This document shows positions 25,058-33,425 of a stretch of 64,000 nucleotides of DNA, one piece after another. Origin of the DNA: Rhodococcus sovatensis. Its GTDB lineage: Bacteria > Actinomycetota > Actinomycetes > Mycobacteriales > Mycobacteriaceae. Numbering within the stretch: the first letter of the stretch is position 1; every line of letters starts with the position of its first letter. Location of the stretch: positions 3,782,001 through 3,846,000 of the forward strand of contig NZ_CP147846.1 in NCBI RefSeq assembly GCF_037327425.1, in the 5' to 3' direction. A program made the translations under genes and the position numbers. The notes under the pieces were generated by a model, which saw only the letters and a program-made list of their open reading frames with translations, did no database searches and was not told the DNA's origin.

Positions 25058-25942
25058 ATGGATGTCGTAGTCGGGCAGCTGTTCACCGGCCTCAGTATCG
25101 GATCGATTCTCTTGCTCGCCGCTCTGGGACTTTCGCTGACGTTCGGTCAGATGGGCGTCATCAACATGGCCCATGGTGAATTCATCATGGCCGGTTCGTA
25201 CACCGCATACGTCGTACAGCAAGTCGTCTCGACCGGCGGCGCGTCGCTGTTCATCTCACTGATCGTCGGATTTCTCGTCGGCGGCGCCATGGGCGTCCTG
25301 CTCGAGGTCACTCTGATCCAGCGCATGTACCACCGTCCACTGGACACGCTGCTCGTCACGTTCGGCGTCGGGCTCGTGCTGCAACAGCTCGCGCGCGACA
25401 TCTTCGGAGCTCCCGCAGTCAACGTCGTCTCCCCCGGTTGGTTGTCCGGCGGCGTCGAGATCCTCGGGGCCGTGGTCCCGAAGACCCGCATCTTCATTCT
25501 CGTTCTCGCCATAATCTGTGTTGTCGCATTGTCGTTCGCACTCAAGACGACTCCGATGGGCCGCCGCATCCGAGCGGTAGTGCAGAATCGCGATCTCGCC
25601 GAAACCTCCGGCATCTCGAGCCGCAAGACCGATATCTCGACGTTCTTCATCGGCTCGGGTCTCGCCGGAGTCGCGGGCGTCGCGCTGACGCTCATCGGAT
25701 CCACGAGCTCCACCGTCGGCCAGAGCTACCTGATCGACGCCTTCCTGGTGGTCGTCGTCGGCGGACTCGGCCAGATCAAGGGTGCTGTCATCGCAGCGTT
25801 CGCACTCGGCACCATCAACTCGTTCATCGAATACAGCACCACGGCGTCCATCGCCAAGGTCATCGTGTTCGTGTTGATCGTGATCTTCCTCCAAGCCCGC
25901 CCGCAAGGCCTGTTCGCGGTCAAGACAAGGAGTTTGGTATGA
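25058..25942 (+). CDS. urtB: urea ABC transporter permease UrtB
   Basis: 294-residue inner-membrane permease of the LivH type. It starts at ATG 25058, 7 bases after AAGAAGGA. It shows the family opening GLSIGSILLLAALGLSLTFG, then QMGVINMAHGEFIMAGSY (the Gln-Met-Gly start of the permease signature), and about eight hydrophobic helices. The cytoplasmic loop MGRRIRAVVQNRDLAETSGI is the ATPase contact region. It is preceded by a palindromic repeat and overlaps urtC by ATGA. Confidence 0.93.
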   Translation: MDVVVGQLFTGLSIGSILLLAALGLSLTFGQMGVINMAHGEFIMAGSYTAYVVQQVVSTGGASLFISLIVGFLVGGAMGVLLEVTLIQRMYHRPLDTLLVTFGVGLVLQQLARDIFGAPAVNVVSPGWLSGGVEILGAVVPKTRIFILVLAIICVVALSFALKTTPMGRRIRAVVQNRDLAETSGISSRKTDISTFFIGSGLAGVAGVALTLIGSTSSTVGQSYLIDAFLVVVVGGLGQIKGAVIAAFALGTINSFIEYSTTASIAKVIVFVLIVIFLQARPQGLFAVKTRSLV

Positions 25943-27027
25943 GTACCTTCATCGCGAAGCGCGGTGCCTGGTTGGGCTTTGCCCTTGCGGCCATCCTCCT
26001 GTTCGCCGTCGCGCCTGCCGTTCTCAGCGAGTTCCGGCTCAATCTCCTCGGTAAGTTCATCTGCTACGCCATCGTCGCCGTCGGTATCGGATTGGCCTGG
26101 GGCCGAGGCGGAATGCTCACCCTCGGGCAGGGCGTGTTCTTCGGACTCGGCGCCTACATCATGGCGATGCATCTCAAGATCGCCGACGCCGAGATCCGAG
26201 GTGACGACGTACCGGACTTCATGTCGATCGCCGGCATCCGTGAACTGCCGTCGTACTGGGTTCCGTTCACCTCCCCGTTCGTCACCGTCCTCGGCATTCT
26301 CTTCGTGCCCGCTCTCGTCGCGTTGGTCCTCGGTCTCGGTGTCTTCAAACGTCGGGTCAAGGGTGCATACTTTGCCATCCTCAGTCAGGCACTCGCGGCC
26401 GCGTTCGCGATCCTGCTGATCGGCCAGCAGAGCACTGGAGGGTCCAACGGACTCAACAGGTTCCGCACCTTCTTCGGGTTCAACCTCAACGATCCTGCCA
26501 ACAAGCAGATGCTGTTCTTCATTGCCGCCGGTGTGCTGCTCGTCGTCGTCGCCATCACTCGCCAGCTGATGTACTCACGTTACGGCGAACTGCTCGTTGC
26601 AGTCCGTGACCAGGAAGAGCGCGTCCGCTTCCTCGGCTACGACCCTGCGAACGTGAAGATCGTCGCGTACGTGACCGCTGCGTTCTTCGCTGGACTCGCC
26701 GGTGCGCTGTTCGTACCGATCGTCGGAATCGTATCTCCCAACGACGTCGGCATCGTCCCGTCCATCGCGTTCCTCATCGGAGTCGCTATCGGTGGCCGCA
26801 CGACTCTGCTCGGACCGGTCCTCGGTGCGCTGGGAGTTGCGTGGGCGCAGACCACACTGTCCGAACAGTTCCCGTCGGGCTGGACCTACGCGCAAGGCCT
26901 GCTGTTCATCGTCGTCGTCGGATTCTTTCCTGCCGGTGTCGCCGGCTTGTTCGCATTGCGCAGACGCAAGAAAGCGGACGAACCTCCCCTCGTGGTCGAT
27001 GTCGAAGAGAAAGAGCTGGTCAAATGA
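25939..27027 (+). CDS. urtC: urea ABC transporter permease UrtC
   Basis: 362-residue LivM-type permease with about ten hydrophobic segments. Typical elements are GRGGMLTLGQGVFFGLGAYI, VKGAYFAILSQALAAAFAIL and the coupling loop RYGELLVAVRDQEERVRFLG. The long periplasmic insert after the second helix (ADAEIRGDDVPDFMSIAGI) is usual for UrtC. ATGA overlaps with urtB and urtD show translational coupling. Confidence 0.93.
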   Translation: MSTFIAKRGAWLGFALAAILLFAVAPAVLSEFRLNLLGKFICYAIVAVGIGLAWGRGGMLTLGQGVFFGLGAYIMAMHLKIADAEIRGDDVPDFMSIAGIRELPSYWVPFTSPFVTVLGILFVPALVALVLGLGVFKRRVKGAYFAILSQALAAAFAILLIGQQSTGGSNGLNRFRTFFGFNLNDPANKQMLFFIAAGVLLVVVAITRQLMYSRYGELLVAVRDQEERVRFLGYDPANVKIVAYVTAAFFAGLAGALFVPIVGIVSPNDVGIVPSIAFLIGVAIGGRTTLLGPVLGALGVAWAQTTLSEQFPSGWTYAQGLLFIVVVGFFPAGVAGLFALRRRKKADEPPLVVDVEEKELVK

Positions 27028-27872
27028 TTCACATCGACAACCACCAGCCGACGTTCGGTGGAAACGCCGGCATGTCGAGCCAATACCTCGAAGTTCGCGG
27101 GCTCACGGTCAGTTTCGACGGTTTCAAAGCGAACACCGACGTGAATCTCACCCTCATGCAGGGCGACCTGCGGTTCCTCATCGGCCCGAACGGCGCCGGC
27201 AAGACAACGCTGATCGACGCCATCACCGGACTCGTGCCGGCAACGGGGTCGGTCACCAAGTCAGGCGTCGAATTGCTCGGTAAGAAGGTGCACCAGATCG
27301 CGCGCCTCGGCGTCGGTCGAACATTCCAGACTGCCAGCATCTTCGAGCAGCTGACCGTGCTCCAGAACCTCGATATCGCGGCAGGCTCCGGGCGGTCGAT
27401 GATGACGATGCTGCGCAAGCGCAAGGCCGTCAGCGACGAGATCGAGGAAGCACTCGAGACCATCGGCCTGACGAAGGAGCGCGACAAGCCGGCGGGAATC
27501 CTCGCGCACGGTCAGAAGCAATGGCTGGAAATCGGAATGCTGCTGGTACAGAACGCAGATGTGCTTCTTCTCGACGAACCGGTTGCAGGAATGAGCCACG
27601 AGGAACGCGAAGAGACCGGTGAGTTGCTGCGCCGTATCGGCGGGGAGCGCACAGTGGTCGTCGTCGAACACGACATGGACTTCATGCGGGCGTTCGCCAC
27701 CTCCGTCACCGTCCTCGCAGGCGGCAAGGTCCTCTCCGAGGGAACCGTGGCCGAGGTGCAGGCGGATCCCAAGGTCCAGGAGGTCTACCTCGGTACAGCC
27801 GCAGCCGGTGAAGAGCTCGAGCAGATCGCTGAAGAGAGTGCCGAGACCCCCCAAGGAGACAGCCATGCTTGA
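27024..27872 (+). CDS. urtD: urea ABC transporter ATP-binding protein UrtD
   Basis: 282-residue ABC ATPase of the LivG type. Walker A GPNGAGKTTLIDAITG is at about residues 53-68, Walker B VLLLDEPVAGMS at about 177-188, and the H-loop VVVVEHDMDFMR. The signature LSGGQ is replaced by LAHGQKQWLEIGM, the normal UrtD variant. An extra 16-residue N-terminus precedes the domain; ATG 27072 (MSSQYLEVRG) is an alternative start. It overlaps urtE by 8 bases. Confidence 0.93.
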   Translation: MIHIDNHQPTFGGNAGMSSQYLEVRGLTVSFDGFKANTDVNLTLMQGDLRFLIGPNGAGKTTLIDAITGLVPATGSVTKSGVELLGKKVHQIARLGVGRTFQTASIFEQLTVLQNLDIAAGSGRSMMTMLRKRKAVSDEIEEALETIGLTKERDKPAGILAHGQKQWLEIGMLLVQNADVLLLDEPVAGMSHEEREETGELLRRIGGERTVVVVEHDMDFMRAFATSVTVLAGGKVLSEGTVAEVQADPKVQEVYLGTAAAGEELEQIAEESAETPQGDSHA

Positions 27873-28557
27873 ACTCGTCGACGTGCGCACCGGTTACGGC
27901 CGCAGCGAAGTCATCCACGGCGCTTCCCTCACCGTGCCGGCGGACGGCGTCGCCGCCGTCATGGGGCACAACGGCGCCGGCAAGACGACGCTCCTCCGGG
28001 CTGCTGTCGGTCTACTCAAGGTCACCTCCGGCAAGGTCATCTTCGACGGTGAAGACGTCAGTGCGCTTCGTCCGAGTGCACGGGTCGCGCGGGGGCTTGC
28101 GTACGTCCCGCAGGGGCAGCAGTCGTTCGGGCAGCTCACCACGGCCGAGAATCTCCAGGTCGTCGCCGACGGTCGTAAACGTGGGAAGGCGTTGATCGAC
28201 GAGGCCCTCGACCTCTTTCCGGCATTGAAGGAGCTGTTGACCCGTCGCGCCGGATTGCTGTCCGGTGGCCAGCGTCAGCAGCTCGCCATTGCCCGAGCAT
28301 TGATCACCGAACCGAAAATGCTGATTCTCGACGAGCCCACCGAGGGGATTCAGCCCTCCGTCGTCGCCGAGATCGAACGCACGATCCTCGATCTCACCCA
28401 GCGCGGTGGACTCGGCGTGCTTCTGGTGGAACAGCACATCGGTTTCGCACTCGAGTCGGCCCAGAACTACTACATCCTCGAAGCCGGGCGGATCACCTCG
28501 AGCGGAGCAGGCGGCACCGATTCCGAGGCCGACGTACGCGCAGCGATGGCGATCTGA
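27865..28557 (+). CDS. urtE: urea ABC transporter ATP-binding protein UrtE
   Basis: 230-residue ABC ATPase of the LivF type: Walker A GHNGAGKTTLLRAA (about residues 34-47), Q-loop YVPQGQQSF, signature LLSGGQRQQLAIARAL, Walker B MLILDEPTEGIQPS and H-loop VEQHIG. It completes the urtABCDE transporter. The AAGGAG ribosome-binding site lies inside the urtD coding region. The interrupted GntR gene begins 12 bases after the stop. Confidence 0.94.
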   Translation: MLELVDVRTGYGRSEVIHGASLTVPADGVAAVMGHNGAGKTTLLRAAVGLLKVTSGKVIFDGEDVSALRPSARVARGLAYVPQGQQSFGQLTTAENLQVVADGRKRGKALIDEALDLFPALKELLTRRAGLLSGGQRQQLAIARALITEPKMLILDEPTEGIQPSVVAEIERTILDLTQRGGLGVLLVEQHIGFALESAQNYYILEAGRITSSGAGGTDSEADVRAAMAI

Positions 28558-28740
28558 TCGCGCTTGTCATGCCGCGCAAGGACCTTCGAGAGAAGGTGTA
28601 CATTTCGCTGCGCCGAGATCTGATCTCCGGCGCGATCACCGCCACCGAACGACTCGGCGAGGAACGCCTTGCAGACCTGTACGGCGTCTCGCGCACTCCG
28701 GTGCGCGAGGCGCTCGCACGACTACAGGCCGACGGTCTAG

Positions 28741-29724
28741 AGCGTGTCTCCCAAATTTGAGAGGTGCTGTCAGCGATGATATTTCGATGACGCGCGTGGG
28801 AGTGATCAGTGACGAGTTCTGGGAGATCGTCGAGCCAGTGATACCCACCGACGTGGGAAAACGTGGGCGGCGGTTCGCCGAGCACCGGCGAATTCTGGAG
28901 GGCATCGCATACCGATTCCGTACCGGGTGTCCGTGGCGAGATCTGCCGGAGGACTTCGGTCCGTGGCAGACGGTGTGGAAACGCCACCACCGATGGTCCT
29001 TCGATGGCACCTACGACGAGATGCTTGCCGCGGTGGCCGAGGTGTTCGGTCTCGACCCGGAAGAACTCGACGGCGATATCGGGGCGGTGCTCTCGATCGA
29101 CTCGACCAGCGTCCGGGCGCATCAGCATGCGGCCGGTGCGCGAGCCGACACTCTCACAGGGGGCCTTGTCGAATTACAAGAAATCCGTCGACGAACCCGC
29201 TGACCACGCGCTGGGTCGATCTCGCGGAGGATTCACCACGAAGATCCATGCACTGACCGACCTGACGTGCTCGCCGGTGACGATGCTGCTGACCGGTGGG
29301 CAAGCCGGGGACAATCCACAGTTGGTGCCGTTGCTCGATGCCCACCGAGCTGCCGGTGGGGACCAGGACTACCGATTGCTCGCCGACAAGGCGTACACCC
29401 ATCCCAGTACCCGCACCGAACTGCGTCGCCGCAAGATCAAACACACCATTCCCGAGCGCAGCGACCAGAAGCAGCGACGGGCCGACAAGGGGTCCGCCGG
29501 TGGTCGTCCACCGGGTTTCGATCCGACGATGTACAAGCACCGCAACACCGTCGAGCGTGGCTTCGGGCGGCTCAAACAGTGGCGTGGTGTGGCCACTCGA
29601 TATGACAAGTACGCCATGACATTCCTCGGGGGCGTTGTCCTGTGCGCGGCAGTTCTGCACTCCCGCAACCACAACCACCGCCCGGCGATGAAAACGAAAA
29701 CGGACCCAATTTAAGAGACACGCT
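28741..29724 (+). mobile_element. IS5-family insertion sequence, about 984 bp
   Basis: Terminal inverted repeats AGCGTGTCTCCCAAATT (left, 28741) and, on the opposite strand at the right end, AGCGTGTCTCTTAAATT match at 15 of 17 bases. Target duplication is CTAG (28737-28740 and 29725-29728); because the ends are symmetric, a TA duplication with ends one base longer is equally possible. It carries one transposase in two frames and no passenger gene. It lies inside the GntR gene after urtE. Confidence 0.93.
28787..29714 (+). CDS. IS5-family DDE transposase in two frames
   Basis: The first frame (28787-29203) has the N-terminal DUF4096-like region FRTGCPWRDLPEDFGPWQTV and the first catalytic Asp in LSIDSTSVRAHQHAAGARAD. 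The second (about 29154-29714) has GALSNYKKS, DHALGRSRGGFTTKIHALTD, the second Asp in LLADKAYTHPS and the Glu in NTVERGFGRLKQWRGVATRY. The change of frame falls at a run of five G at 29159-29163 (ACAGGGGGCC) and needs a +1 (or -2) shift; a run of four G would give one open frame. This may be programmed frameshifting, common in IS5 relatives, or a disabling mutation. Confidence 0.88.
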
Positions 29725-30231
29725 CTAGTCATACGAAGCGAAGACGGGCTGCACCCATATCGACCACGCGTAGACGACCTCGCCGGGCTGTACGAGCTCA
29801 GGCGCACCCTCGAGTCCCGCGGCATCGTCCGCGCCATGGAGGATTCCACCGTTCAGCACAATCGGCGGTCCATCGAGGACGAAGTGAACAGTTGGCGGCA
29901 ACTGCTCGACTCCTCTTTCGAATCCACCGATGTGGTCTTGATGGACGAGCGCTTTCACACGACGTTGCTCGCCGCATCGGGAAATTCTGCGCTCACCGAC
30001 GCTCTCCGTGCCGTCAATGCAAAGGTCCGTCCGGTCCGCATGCTCGGGCCGATGTCCCCGGAGGACTTTCGCGAACAGATCGGTGAGCACATCGGCATCG
30101 GCGAACTCCTGCTCGACGGCAAACTAGGCGACGCACTGTCCGCACTCGAGGCACACATCGATTCCTCGCGAGACCGTGTCATCGCGCGAGCCGAGCAGGC
30201 AGCGTCGTTGGCTGGTGCGGTGCGAACCTGA

Positions 30232-30352
30232 GCGGCTCCGCCGCAGTAACACGGAGCGGCTCCGCCGCAGCGACACGAGGCGGCTCCGCCGCAGTGGCAT
30301 GGTTATGTATGTTCCAGCACACTCAACCGTGCCACTGCGTCGCGGAGCGACG
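30232..30352. repeat. composite palindromic repeat, copy C, with tandem GCGGCTCCGCCGC units
   Basis: Three successive units each start with (G)CGGCTCCGCCGCAG at 30232, 30256 and 30280. The last leads into the inner palindrome GTGGCATGGTTATGT (30294-30308) / CACTCAACCGTGCCAC (30319-30334), followed by GCGTCGCGGAGCG. The array exactly fills the gap between the convergent GntR remnant and the siderophore-binding gene, so it could serve as a two-way terminator. Confidence 0.88.
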
Positions 30353-31273
30353 TCAATTCTGCTCCGAGAGAATCCGATCGATGTCGTCGAGCACCGCCAG
30401 CCCACCCTTCGGCCCGACGCCGGTGATCCAGTACGACTGATCGACCGCATGCGGGTTCGGTAGAGCTGCCGCATTGTCGCTGATCGTTTCGGGTATCGCT
30501 GCGGGGTCGGACGGGTCGACCGAGGTCACGACAATCAGATCCGCCCGTGCCTCCCCGGCCAGTTCCGGGGACAGATCTATCGAGATCTCCTCGGCCCATT
30601 CCGGCCGCGGCGGCGTCGTGAATCCCGCACATTCGAGGGTGCTGCCCGCGAACGACGACGGTCCGTACAGGGTCAGCTCACCGTTTCGCGGCCGGATCAG
30701 CTGCGCGGTACGGCCTTCGGTCGCGTGTTCTTCGGCGACTTCAGAGCACCGCGCGTCGTAGTCGCCGAGCAGATCCTCGGCGCTCCCCTCTTTGCCGAGC
30801 ACACGTCCGACGAAACGAACGTTGTCCTTCCACGGGTCCGATTGCGACTTCATGAACACCGTCGGGGCAATGCCCGCCAGCTGGTCGTAGAACTTGCCGT
30901 GCCGAGTCTCGGTGCCGAGGATGAGATCCGGCTGCAACGCTGCGATCGACTCGATACGCGGGTCGGTGACAGAACCGACCATCTCGATGCTCACAGCCTC
31001 GTCGCCGAGATAGCCAGGCACACCGGCGGCCTCACTGAGTACGGCAGTGCCGACGGGAACGACACCGAGCGCAACAGCGGTGTCGAGTTCCAACGGTTCC
31101 AAAGTGACGATTCGAAGCGCCGAATCCGGGACGTCGACGGTTCCGCGGACGGTCTCGATCGATCGGGTGGCACCGTCGCCCTCGCCGACATTCGCCGAAC
31201 TACAGCCGCTGACCCCGGCTGCCACCGTGAGCGCAACCGCCAGAAGCCCGAGAGCCGGTTTGAACGTGACCAC
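30353..31273 (-). CDS. iron-siderophore ABC transporter substrate-binding lipoprotein 2
   Basis: 306 residues from GTG 31273, preferred because GGAGG is 8 bases upstream and it gives a clean lipoprotein signal (MVTFKPALGLLAVAL..., lipobox VSGC, Cys24). ATG 31288 and ATG 31309 are in-frame alternatives. Features: ETVRGTVDVPDSALRIVTLE, ALQPDLILGTE, and a C-terminal GLAVLDDIDRILSE typical of FecB/FepB binders. It is distant from the one at 2719. An IdeR box lies upstream at 31324-31342. No transporter partner genes are adjacent. Confidence 0.9.
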   Translation of the reverse strand: MVTFKPALGLLAVALTVAAGVSGCSSANVGEGDGATRSIETVRGTVDVPDSALRIVTLEPLELDTAVALGVVPVGTAVLSEAAGVPGYLGDEAVSIEMVGSVTDPRIESIAALQPDLILGTETRHGKFYDQLAGIAPTVFMKSQSDPWKDNVRFVGRVLGKEGSAEDLLGDYDARCSEVAEEHATEGRTAQLIRPRNGELTLYGPSSFAGSTLECAGFTTPPRPEWAEEISIDLSPELAGEARADLIVVTSVDPSDPAAIPETISDNAAALPNPHAVDQSYWITGVGPKGGLAVLDDIDRILSEQN

Positions 31274-31323
31274 CGTCGTAACCTCCATGCATTCGACCGT
31301 CGAGGTCATTGAATATCGAACTT

Positions 31324-31342
31324 GAAGGTTAGCCTAACCACA
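31324..31342 (-). promoter_or_regulatory. IdeR/DtxR-type iron box with perfect core
   Basis: GAAGGTTAGCCTAACCACA contains the perfect core palindrome GGTTAGCCTAACC and matches the 19-base iron-box consensus at about 15 positions. It lies about 50 bases before the GTG of the siderophore-binding protein, at a typical repressor position. Confidence 0.88.
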
Positions 31343-31461
31343 ATCAGGCTCTGCAGAGGCGTACTACTCGGCTCCCGATCCCACGTCACAGCGCTGTTCG
31401 GACCACTTGCCCCGCTTTACTGATACTTTGAACTTGAGACCGATCACGCTGGGAGAACCAA

Positions 31462-32511
31462 TTGACAACCGCGCCGGACCGCACCCGTATCGAGTTCCCC
31501 GACATCAGTTCTCGCACGTGGGAGCACCCGTCGGACCGAGCAGCACTGGTCACCCTTCGCACTCTCAAGGGTTTCGACACCGTCTTGCGAACACTGTCGG
31601 GTCTGCTTCGCGAACGGCAGCACCGTCTGATGTACCTCGCGACGGCCGTGCGCGTCGACGAGCGGCAATTCAAGGATCTCGACGATCTACGCAGCGATTG
31701 CGTGCGGATTCTCGGCGCCGACGAGACCCCGGAAATGTTCGTCATGCAGTCGCCGATGGTCAACGCGTTCACGATCGGTATGGATCGCCCGTTCATCGTC
31801 GTCACGACCGGCTTGCTCGACATCATGACCTACGAGGAGCAGCGTTTCGTCGTCGGCCACGAGCTCGGCCATGCACTCTCCGGTCACGCGGTCTACCGCA
31901 CCGTGCTGATGCACCTGATGCGACTGGCCGGCACCATCGGTTGGATTCCGGTGGGTGGTTGGGCGCTACGCGCAATAATCGCAGGGCTGATGGAATGGCA
32001 ACGAAAGTCCGAGTTGTCGGGCGACAGAGCCGGTTTGCTGTGCGGCCAGGATGTGCACACTGCAATTTGCGTCCAGCTCAAGTTGGCGGGTGGTGCACGC
32101 ATCAGCGAGATCGACGTCGACGCCTTCCTCGCGCAGGCAGCCGAGTACGAATCCAGCGGGGATCTACGCGACGGTGTGCTCAAGCTCCTCAACATCGAGT
32201 TGATGGCACACCCGTTCTCGGTCCTGCGCGCCGCGGCGTTGAAGAAGTGGGTCGACAGCGGTGAATACGCGGCGGTTCTTCGAGGCGACTACCCACGAAG
32301 GTCGACCGATCACGAGGCCAAGGCGTCCGACGAATTCCGCAACGCCGCCCGATCGTACAAGGCGAACTTCGACACCTCGGAGGATCCGCTGATCAAGACC
32401 ATCCGCGATCTCGGCAGCGGATTCACCGGAGCCGTGGACGCCGTCGGTAACGGCATCGGCGACGTGGCGTCGGACATCAAGGATCGGTTCGATCACTGGC
32501 GCAAGTCCTAG
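31462..32511 (+). CDS. M48-family zinc metalloprotease
   Basis: 349 residues from TTG 31462, after GGGAGAA. Zinc motif VVGHELGHALSGHA with His133, Glu134, His137, and the third ligand region KSELSGDRAGLL, all in the M48 pattern. One hydrophobic stretch, LAGTIGWIPVGGWALRAIIA, may anchor it. The C-terminal 80 residues (ARSYKANFDTSEDPLIKTI... SDIKDRFDHW) are helical and may bind a partner or membrane. Substrate is unknown. It heads a same-strand group with the YjbR, CMD and ABC1 genes. Confidence 0.88.
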   Translation: MTTAPDRTRIEFPDISSRTWEHPSDRAALVTLRTLKGFDTVLRTLSGLLRERQHRLMYLATAVRVDERQFKDLDDLRSDCVRILGADETPEMFVMQSPMVNAFTIGMDRPFIVVTTGLLDIMTYEEQRFVVGHELGHALSGHAVYRTVLMHLMRLAGTIGWIPVGGWALRAIIAGLMEWQRKSELSGDRAGLLCGQDVHTAICVQLKLAGGARISEIDVDAFLAQAAEYESSGDLRDGVLKLLNIELMAHPFSVLRAAALKKWVDSGEYAAVLRGDYPRRSTDHEAKASDEFRNAARSYKANFDTSEDPLIKTIRDLGSGFTGAVDAVGNGIGDVASDIKDRFDHWRKS

Positions 32512-32517
32512 ACTCCA

Positions 32518-32865
32518 ATGGTGTCTCACGGGTACCGCGAGTTGTGTGCCGACAAGCCTGATTCCGAACTCTCGTACCCGTTCGGCAACGAGACAGCGGT
32601 CTACAAGGTGAACGGAAAGATGTTCGCCGCCATCGGAACAGACGAAGCCGGCGTCGATCGGATTACGTTGAAGTGCGAACCCGAACGCGCTGAGGTGCTG
32701 GTCGGGGAGCATGCACACATCGTGCCCGGCTACCACATGAACAAGCGACACTGGGTGACCGTCTACCTGAACGACACAATTCCGCGACCACTCCTCGAGG
32801 ATCTTATCGACGATTCCTATCTCCTGGTGCGCGGCAAACGTAAAAAGGTAGCGTCGACGGCGTGA
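32518..32865 (+). CDS. MmcQ/YjbR family protein
   Basis: 115-residue protein with the YjbR fold features: ELSYPFGNETAVYKVNGKMF, ITLKCEPERAEVLVGEH, GYHMNKRHWVTVYLND and LIDDSYLLVRGK. The family has a CyaY-like, DNA-binding-like double-wing fold; its physiological role is not established. It begins at ATG 32518 (or GTG 32521), just 6 bases after the M48 gene, and overlaps the next gene by GTGA. Confidence 0.88.
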   Translation: MVSHGYRELCADKPDSELSYPFGNETAVYKVNGKMFAAIGTDEAGVDRITLKCEPERAEVLVGEHAHIVPGYHMNKRHWVTVYLNDTIPRPLLEDLIDDSYLLVRGKRKKVASTA

Positions 32866-33395
32866 GCACACCTCGAATTCCGACCGGCTCGTTCAAAGAC
32901 CTAGGCCCGATCAACTGGGTGCTGTGGCGAATACTGTCGAGGGTCGCAGGCACCCCGAACGCGCACTTGTTCAGCACGCTGGGCCGTACCGGCGGACTGT
33001 TCCGTGGGTGGCTCTTCTTCAGCGGACGACTGATGCCGGGCGGCAAGATCTCCCGAATGGAAACCGAGCTCGTGATCAATCGGGTGGCGCACCTTCGCGA
33101 GTGCGGATACGAGATGGATCATCACAGCCGAATCGGCCGGCGCTTCGGCGTCACGAAAGAGCTTCTTGCACAGGTGAAGGAAGGGCCGGATGCGCTGGGA
33201 CTGAGCGAACGGCACCGGACGATCCTGACTGCGACCGACGAGCTCCTCGGAACCAAGAATTTGTCCGACACCACCTGGTCGGCGCTCGCAGGTGAGTTCG
33301 ACGAGCGTCAGCTCATCGAGTTCCTGCTGCTGGTAGGTCAGTACGACGGTTTGGCAACCACGATCGAGACGCTCCGCATCGAACGCGACTTCTGA
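32862..33395 (+). CDS. carboxymuconolactone decarboxylase (CMD/AhpD-like) family protein
   Basis: 177-residue AhpD-fold protein. The core ETELVINRVAHLRECGYEMD followed by HHSRIGRRFGVT resembles the AhpD active helix, but only one Cys remains (RECGYEMDHH in place of CxxC), so a classic disulfide peroxidase mechanism is unlikely. The last part DERQLIEFLLLVGQYDGLAT is typical of the Rv0464c-like subgroup, whose gene lies next to ramB and lpdC in mycobacteria. Start is GTG 32862, coupled to the YjbR gene. Confidence 0.87.
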   Translation: MSTPRIPTGSFKDLGPINWVLWRILSRVAGTPNAHLFSTLGRTGGLFRGWLFFSGRLMPGGKISRMETELVINRVAHLRECGYEMDHHSRIGRRFGVTKELLAQVKEGPDALGLSERHRTILTATDELLGTKNLSDTTWSALAGEFDERQLIEFLLLVGQYDGLATTIETLRIERDF

Positions 33396-33425
33396 GTCAC
33401 ATTCCCGACCCACCCGGAGCAAACG

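Larger units (their letters stand above)
28569..30231 (+). pseudogene. GntR/FCD-family regulator gene split by an IS5-family element
   Basis: The first 57 codons (28569-28740) encode the winged helix: LREKVYISLRRDLISGAI, RLADLYGVSRTPVREALARL. The remainder (29725-30231) encodes the FCD ligand domain: LAGLYELRRTLESRGIVRAM, DERFHTTLLAASGN, IGEHIGIGELLLDG. Removing the IS and one CTAG restores one open frame of 224 residues, reading ADGLVIRSEDG at the joint. The gene follows urtE by 12 bases and was probably the transporter's regulator. The right half has no mutations visible to me, so the insertion looks recent. A partial DNA-binding fragment of 63 residues may still be made. Confidence 0.93.

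Noticed and set aside
23692..28557. Branched-chain amino acid transporter (liv)
   Set aside because: The binding protein has UrtA/FmdD motifs and UrtD has the LAHGQ signature variant; these fit urea/short amides better.
29150..29170. Standard -1 programmed frameshift in the transposase
   Set aside because: The second frame is at +1 (or -2) relative to the first, so a -1 slip would not reach it.
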